Below are positions 60,587 through 64,000 of a DNA stretch of 64,000 nucleotides, in pieces. The notes under the pieces are model-generated. The model worked only from the letters and a program-made list of their open reading frames with translations, was not told the origin of the DNA and did not search any database. Source of the stretch: Chitinophaga sp. H8. GTDB taxonomy: Bacteria; Bacteroidota; Bacteroidia; Chitinophagales; Chitinophagaceae. The first letter of the stretch is position 1. Each line of letters opens with the position of its first letter. A program made the translations under genes and the position numbers. Location of the stretch: assembly GCF_040567655.1 (NCBI RefSeq), contig NZ_JBEXAC010000002.1:1860001-1924000 (forward strand). The letters run 5' to 3'.

Positions 60587-62155
60587 ATGGATCTCAATCT
60601 TAAGAAAGACCGCAGCAATGTGCGCAGAAAACCGTCCATTGATGTGTCTACCTTGGTGTATGGCAAGATACCACCACAGGCAAAAGAGTTGGAAGAGGCT
60701 GTGTTGGGAGCCATCATGCTGGAAAAAGGCGCTTTTGATTCCGTTGTAGAAATATTGAAAAAGGAGTGTTTTTATGTAGAAGCACACCAGAAGATTTTTT
60801 CTTCCATGACTAAACTGGCGGCCAAATCTATGCCGGTGGATATCCTCACCGTAGTAGAAGAACTGCGGTCAATGGGAGAGCTGGAACAAGTAGGCGGACC
60901 ATTTTTTGTTACCAAGCTAACCAATGCGGTGGTGTCTTCTGCTAATATAGAGGCACATGCCCGTATCATCCTGCAAAAATTCATACAGCGGGAACTGATC
61001 CGTATCTCCGGCGAAATACTCAGCGAATCTTATGAAGATACGGCCGATGTATTTGACTTGTTGGACAGTGCGGAATCAAAGCTGTTTGAAATTACCAATA
61101 ACCACTTACGTAAGAACTACGATTCGATAGACCGTGTATTGGTGAATACCATGAAGCGGATTGAGGACCTTCGGAATAAAGGGGACGATATTACCGGGGT
61201 ACCTTCCGGCTTCCCGTCGCTCGACAGGGTAACATATGGCTGGCAGTCGACCGATCTGATCATTATCGCTGCCCGTCCTTCCGTGGGTAAAACAGCCTTT
61301 GCGCTGAACCTGGCGCGGAATGCGGCTTTACATCCCAGATTCCCTAAAGGCGCGGCGATATTCTCCCTGGAAATGTCGTCCGGCCAGATCGTACAAAGGA
61401 TCTTGTCGGCAGAAGCAGAGATCAAGCTGGAGAAAATATCCCGTGGTAAGCTGGAAGAATATGAGATGAAGAAGCTGATGACGCACGGTATAGAGCGGTT
61501 GGCCAAAGCACCTATTTTCATCGATGATACCCCGGCATTGAATATCTTCGAGCTGCGTGCCAAGTGCCGCAGGCTGGTACATAACAATGGTGTAGGCGTT
61601 ATCATCATCGACTACCTGCAGCTGATGAGTGGTAATGCTGATGGCCGCAACAGCAGCCGTGAGCAGGAAATCAGTAAGATCTCCCGTGACCTGAAAGGGT
61701 TGGCAAAAGAGTTGCAGGTGCCGGTTATCGCCCTGTCGCAGTTGAGTCGTGATGTGGAAAAACGTAAAGACGGCAACAAGATGCCGCAGCTGAGTGACTT
61801 GCGTGAATCGGGTGCTATCGAACAGGATGCGGATATGGTAATGTTCCTGTACCGTCCTGAATACTACGAGATCACCGCCAATGAAATGGGCGAATCCAAT
61901 AAAGGAGAAACCCACGTGCGTATCGCCAAACACCGTAATGGTCAGTTGGATACCATCAAACTTCGTGCAGTACTGGAATACCAGCGTTTTGAAGATGATG
62001 GCAGTATCGAAAATCCGGTACCTTCCGGCGGTGGTAATGCGTTTGCAGGGATGCGCCCTGGTGGTGGTGGCAGTGATGAAGCCAAGCTGTATATCCAAAA
62101 AGGCTCCAAGATGAATGATATGGAATTTGATGATATGGAAGATGCTCCATTTTAG
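60587..62155 (+). CDS. dnaB: Replicative DNA helicase DnaB
   Basis: The product has 522 residues. The N-terminal domain (about 28-130) is PQAKELEEAVLGAIMLEKGA onward, followed by a linker helix and the RecA-like motor domain with Walker A RPSVGKTAF (Gly234-Lys235-Thr236), Walker B GVIIIDYLQLM, the H3 motif ALSQLSRDVEKR and the DLRESGAIEQDADMVMFLYR arginine finger region. It unwinds DNA ahead of the replication fork as a hexamer. The C-terminal tail is Gly-rich. Its position beside a cluster of DnaA-box-like sites fits a role at an adjacent origin. Confidence 0.97.
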   Translation: MDLNLKKDRSNVRRKPSIDVSTLVYGKIPPQAKELEEAVLGAIMLEKGAFDSVVEILKKECFYVEAHQKIFSSMTKLAAKSMPVDILTVVEELRSMGELEQVGGPFFVTKLTNAVVSSANIEAHARIILQKFIQRELIRISGEILSESYEDTADVFDLLDSAESKLFEITNNHLRKNYDSIDRVLVNTMKRIEDLRNKGDDITGVPSGFPSLDRVTYGWQSTDLIIIAARPSVGKTAFALNLARNAALHPRFPKGAAIFSLEMSSGQIVQRILSAEAEIKLEKISRGKLEEYEMKKLMTHGIERLAKAPIFIDDTPALNIFELRAKCRRLVHNNGVGVIIIDYLQLMSGNADGRNSSREQEISKISRDLKGLAKELQVPVIALSQLSRDVEKRKDGNKMPQLSDLRESGAIEQDADMVMFLYRPEYYEITANEMGESNKGETHVRIAKHRNGQLDTIKLRAVLEYQRFEDDGSIENPVPSGGGNAFAGMRPGGGGSDEAKLYIQKGSKMNDMEFDDMEDAPF

Positions 62156-62174
62156 ACAATAAATTTTGTTTTAA

Positions 62175-62207
62175 AGCCAGCATCTTACCGGATGCTGGCT
62201 TTTTTTG
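62175..62207 (+). terminator. Terminator after dnaB
   Basis: A 10-bp perfect stem, agccagcatc/gatgctggct (62175-62184 with 62191-62200), has loop ttaccg and is followed by ttttttt. It overlaps any upstream start proposed for the MATE gene, which helps set that start at 62303. Confidence 0.95.
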
Positions 62208-62302
62208 TTACGCTTTTAAATACTGTGCAGACAGAAAAGCAGACCGCTGTTGTAACCCTTTTTTGTTTTGCACGTTTACACCTTTACAATGTCTGGTTTT
62301 TC

Positions 62303-63667
62303 ATGAAACAGCTATATAAAAAATACAAGTTCCATTACAAAGATAATTTCAGTTTAGCCTTTCCCGTTATTATATCCCAGCTGGGGCATACCCTCGTGGG
62401 ATTTTCTGATAGTCTGATCATTGGTCATACCGGTAAGGTGCCTTTGGCGGCGGTATCATTGGGGAATAGCCTGTTTACCATTTTTATGGTAGCCGGTATA
62501 GGGATGTCTTACGGACTTACCCCATTGATTGCGCAGGAAAACGGACGGGGCAACCGGCGAAGCATCGGACATCTGCTCAGTCACAGTCTTATCATCAATG
62601 TAGCCGTAGGGATCCTGCTCTTTGCAGTTATATTTTTCGGGAGTAACTATATGGGCTACCTCGGACAGGAAGCGGATGTGCTGGCACAGGCCAGGCCCTT
62701 CCTGCGTTTCCTGGGATTTTCTTTTTTGCCCCTGATGGTGTTTTTAACCTTTAAACAATTTGCGGAAGGACTGGGTTTTACCCGTCAGGCCATGAACATC
62801 AGTATTATTGGCAATGCACTGAATATTGTAATTGGCGTAACGCTGGTGTATGGATTCTTTGGCTTGCCACGGATGGGGGTAATAGGGGTGGGGATCGCCA
62901 CTTTCACCGACCGGCTGGTAATGGCCATTACTATGGCCTGGTATGTATTGCGGGCCCCCAGATTTAAGGTGTACCTGCAGTCGTTCGGTTTTCAGCATAT
63001 CAGCTGGGCTACCATTAAAAAGGTGTTGGGCATCGGTACGCCGGTAGCCCTGCAATACCTGTTTGAAGTAAGCGCTTTCAGTGGCGCTGCGATCATGGTA
63101 GGCTGGATAGGCGCCGGCGAGCTGGCGGCGCATCAGATTGCCCTCAGTCTGGCGGCGATGACTTATATGATGGCCAGCGGTGTATCTGCAGCAGCAGGTA
63201 TCAAAAGCGGCAATAACATGGGGCGGAAGGATTTCAAGGAATTGCGGATGTCTGCTATAGCCAGCTATCATATGGTGCTGATGCTGATGGGCGCTGCGGC
63301 GTTGTTGTTTATGTTTGGTAATCAGCTATTGCCCAGGATGTATATACAGGATCCTACCGTTATTGCTATCGCTGCGCATCTGCTGATCATTGCTGCGTTC
63401 TTCCAGTTATTTGACGGCACACAGGTAGTAGGGTTGGGGATCCTCCGCGGCCTGGGAGATGTAAGACTGCCTACTATCATCACCATGCTGGCGTATTGGG
63501 GGATGGGGATGCCTATCGCGTACTGGTTTGGGATACACCTGGGCTGGGGCGTGGAAGGTATCTGGTATGGCCTGTTGATAGGTTTGTTGACCGCCTCCGT
63601 ATTGTTGTTTGTACGTTTTCATTATAAAACCAAACAGCTGGAAGCAGGGGCATTTAAAAATATATAG
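62303..63667 (+). CDS. MATE family multidrug efflux transporter
   Basis: The product has 454 residues and twelve predicted membrane helices in two halves. I take the ATG at 62303 (MKQLYKKYKFHYKDNFSLAF) because the frame upstream runs through the dnaB terminator. Family features: LAFPVIISQLGHTLVGFSDS, GHTGKVPLAAVSLGNSLFTI, IGTPVALQYLFEVSAFSGAA, and VSAAAGIKSGNNMGRKDFKE. MATE proteins export cationic drugs or metabolites in exchange for Na+ or H+. It stands alone between dnaB and rsmE. Confidence 0.93.
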   Translation: MKQLYKKYKFHYKDNFSLAFPVIISQLGHTLVGFSDSLIIGHTGKVPLAAVSLGNSLFTIFMVAGIGMSYGLTPLIAQENGRGNRRSIGHLLSHSLIINVAVGILLFAVIFFGSNYMGYLGQEADVLAQARPFLRFLGFSFLPLMVFLTFKQFAEGLGFTRQAMNISIIGNALNIVIGVTLVYGFFGLPRMGVIGVGIATFTDRLVMAITMAWYVLRAPRFKVYLQSFGFQHISWATIKKVLGIGTPVALQYLFEVSAFSGAAIMVGWIGAGELAAHQIALSLAAMTYMMASGVSAAAGIKSGNNMGRKDFKELRMSAIASYHMVLMLMGAAALLFMFGNQLLPRMYIQDPTVIAIAAHLLIIAAFFQLFDGTQVVGLGILRGLGDVRLPTIITMLAYWGMGMPIAYWFGIHLGWGVEGIWYGLLIGLLTASVLLFVRFHYKTKQLEAGAFKNI

Positions 63668-63680
63668 GTTTTCTTTTTAC

Positions 63681-63688
63681 TAATTTTG
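63681..63688 (+). promoter_or_regulatory. Bacteroidota -7 promoter element TAATTTTG before rsmE
   Basis: An exact TAnnTTTG match ends 6 bases before the ATG at 63695. If used, transcription would begin at or next to the start codon, giving a leaderless or nearly leaderless message. Confidence 0.4.
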
Positions 63689-63694
63689 CGCATC

Positions 63695-64000
63695 ATGGAT
63701 TTACCACTTTTTTACGCAAAGGATATAGCGCCTGGTACGGCAACTTATACAATGGATGAGCCTACGTCCAAACATTGTATCATGGTGCTGCGCAAACAAA
63801 AAGGCGAGCAGGTGCTGCTGGCCGACGGACGGGGTAATAAGTTTACTGCGGTGATAGCAGATGATAACCGGAAGAAATGTGTGTTGCAGGTAACTGCCTG
63901 TGAAAATGTACCGGCACCAACGCCGGCTATTCGTATAGCCATCTGTTTTACGAAGAATGCTTCCCGCATAGAATGGTTTCTGGAAAAGGCCACAGAGATA
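63695..64000 (+). CDS. rsmE: 16S rRNA (uracil-1498-N3)-methyltransferase, N-terminal part
   Basis: The visible 102 residues (MDLPLFYAKDIAPGTATYTM onward) have the PUA-like N-terminal domain of RsmE (KHCIMVLRKQKGEQVLLADG, NKFTAVIADD) and the beginning of the SPOUT domain (RIAICFTKNASRIEWFLEKA TEI; the usual sequence is K..RMEW.IEKATEL). The gene runs off the right edge. RsmE methylates U1498 of 16S rRNA. Confidence 0.92.
   Translation, partial: MDLPLFYAKDIAPGTATYTMDEPTSKHCIMVLRKQKGEQVLLADGRGNKFTAVIADDNRKKCVLQVTACENVPAPTPAIRIAICFTKNASRIEWFLEKATEI

Noticed and set aside
62192..62302. Longer start for the MATE transporter
   Set aside because: The added 37 residues would be translated from the terminator of dnaB, and do not resemble a MATE N-terminus.

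Overview
The window reads as the chromosome of a Bacteroidota bacterium, most likely a Chitinophaga-like member of the Chitinophagaceae. Evidence: three SusC/SusD outer-membrane pairs, FecR-type anti-sigma factors with an ECF sigma factor, DUF1080 and DUF885 proteins, Bacteroidota-type TAnnTTTG promoter elements and weak Shine-Dalgarno signals. I saw no rRNA, tRNA, CRISPR array, phage or intact insertion sequence.

1-15.8 kb: a partial FtsX/MacB-like permease and an unrecognised protein (both minus strand), then an uptake region on the plus strand: a FecR with no adjacent sigma factor, SusC (with STN domain)/SusD, a repeat-rich gap, a second SusC/SusD pair without STN, and an FG-GAP lipoprotein with a CxxCH motif.

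16.0-27.2 kb: a complete ebo gene set, eboA, B, C, then D, E, F, followed by a small membrane protein. It is split between eboC and eboD by a convergent NarL-type two-component system (response regulator and TPR sensor kinase) and about 0.98 kb of non-coding DNA with several inverted repeats. Ebo clusters in other phyla are linked to building or exporting precursors of secondary metabolites, but their chemistry is not settled. This is the most interesting system in the window.

27.5-41.2 kb: TauE-like exporter, YjbR, DUF885 lipoprotein, methyltransferase, and a full minus-strand ECF sigma/FecR/SusC/SusD/TlpA-like locus, then a two-domain DUF1080 secreted protein whose upstream region carries two identical LacI-type palindromes.

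41.5-56.7 kb: a second FtsX-like permease, DJ-1/PfpI protein, HEAT-repeat DNA glycosylase, divergent LysR/metallo-hydrolase pair, an isolated atpG, scpB with a very long acidic tail, YggS plus a glutamine amidotransferase, purine nucleoside phosphorylase, an SDR, a single-domain DUF1080 protein, RNase Y and a HicBA toxin-antitoxin pair.

56.7-64 kb: zapA, a small coiled-coil gene and pheT on the minus strand, a 0.76 kb non-coding region, then dnaB, a MATE transporter and the start of rsmE on the plus strand. The non-coding region holds heptamer-repeat arrays and five co-oriented DnaA-box-like 9-mers. Together with the strand switch this makes it a candidate replication origin. The same heptamer family (AGCTAAC and its complement) also flanks the DJ-1/glycosylase junction and precedes atpG.
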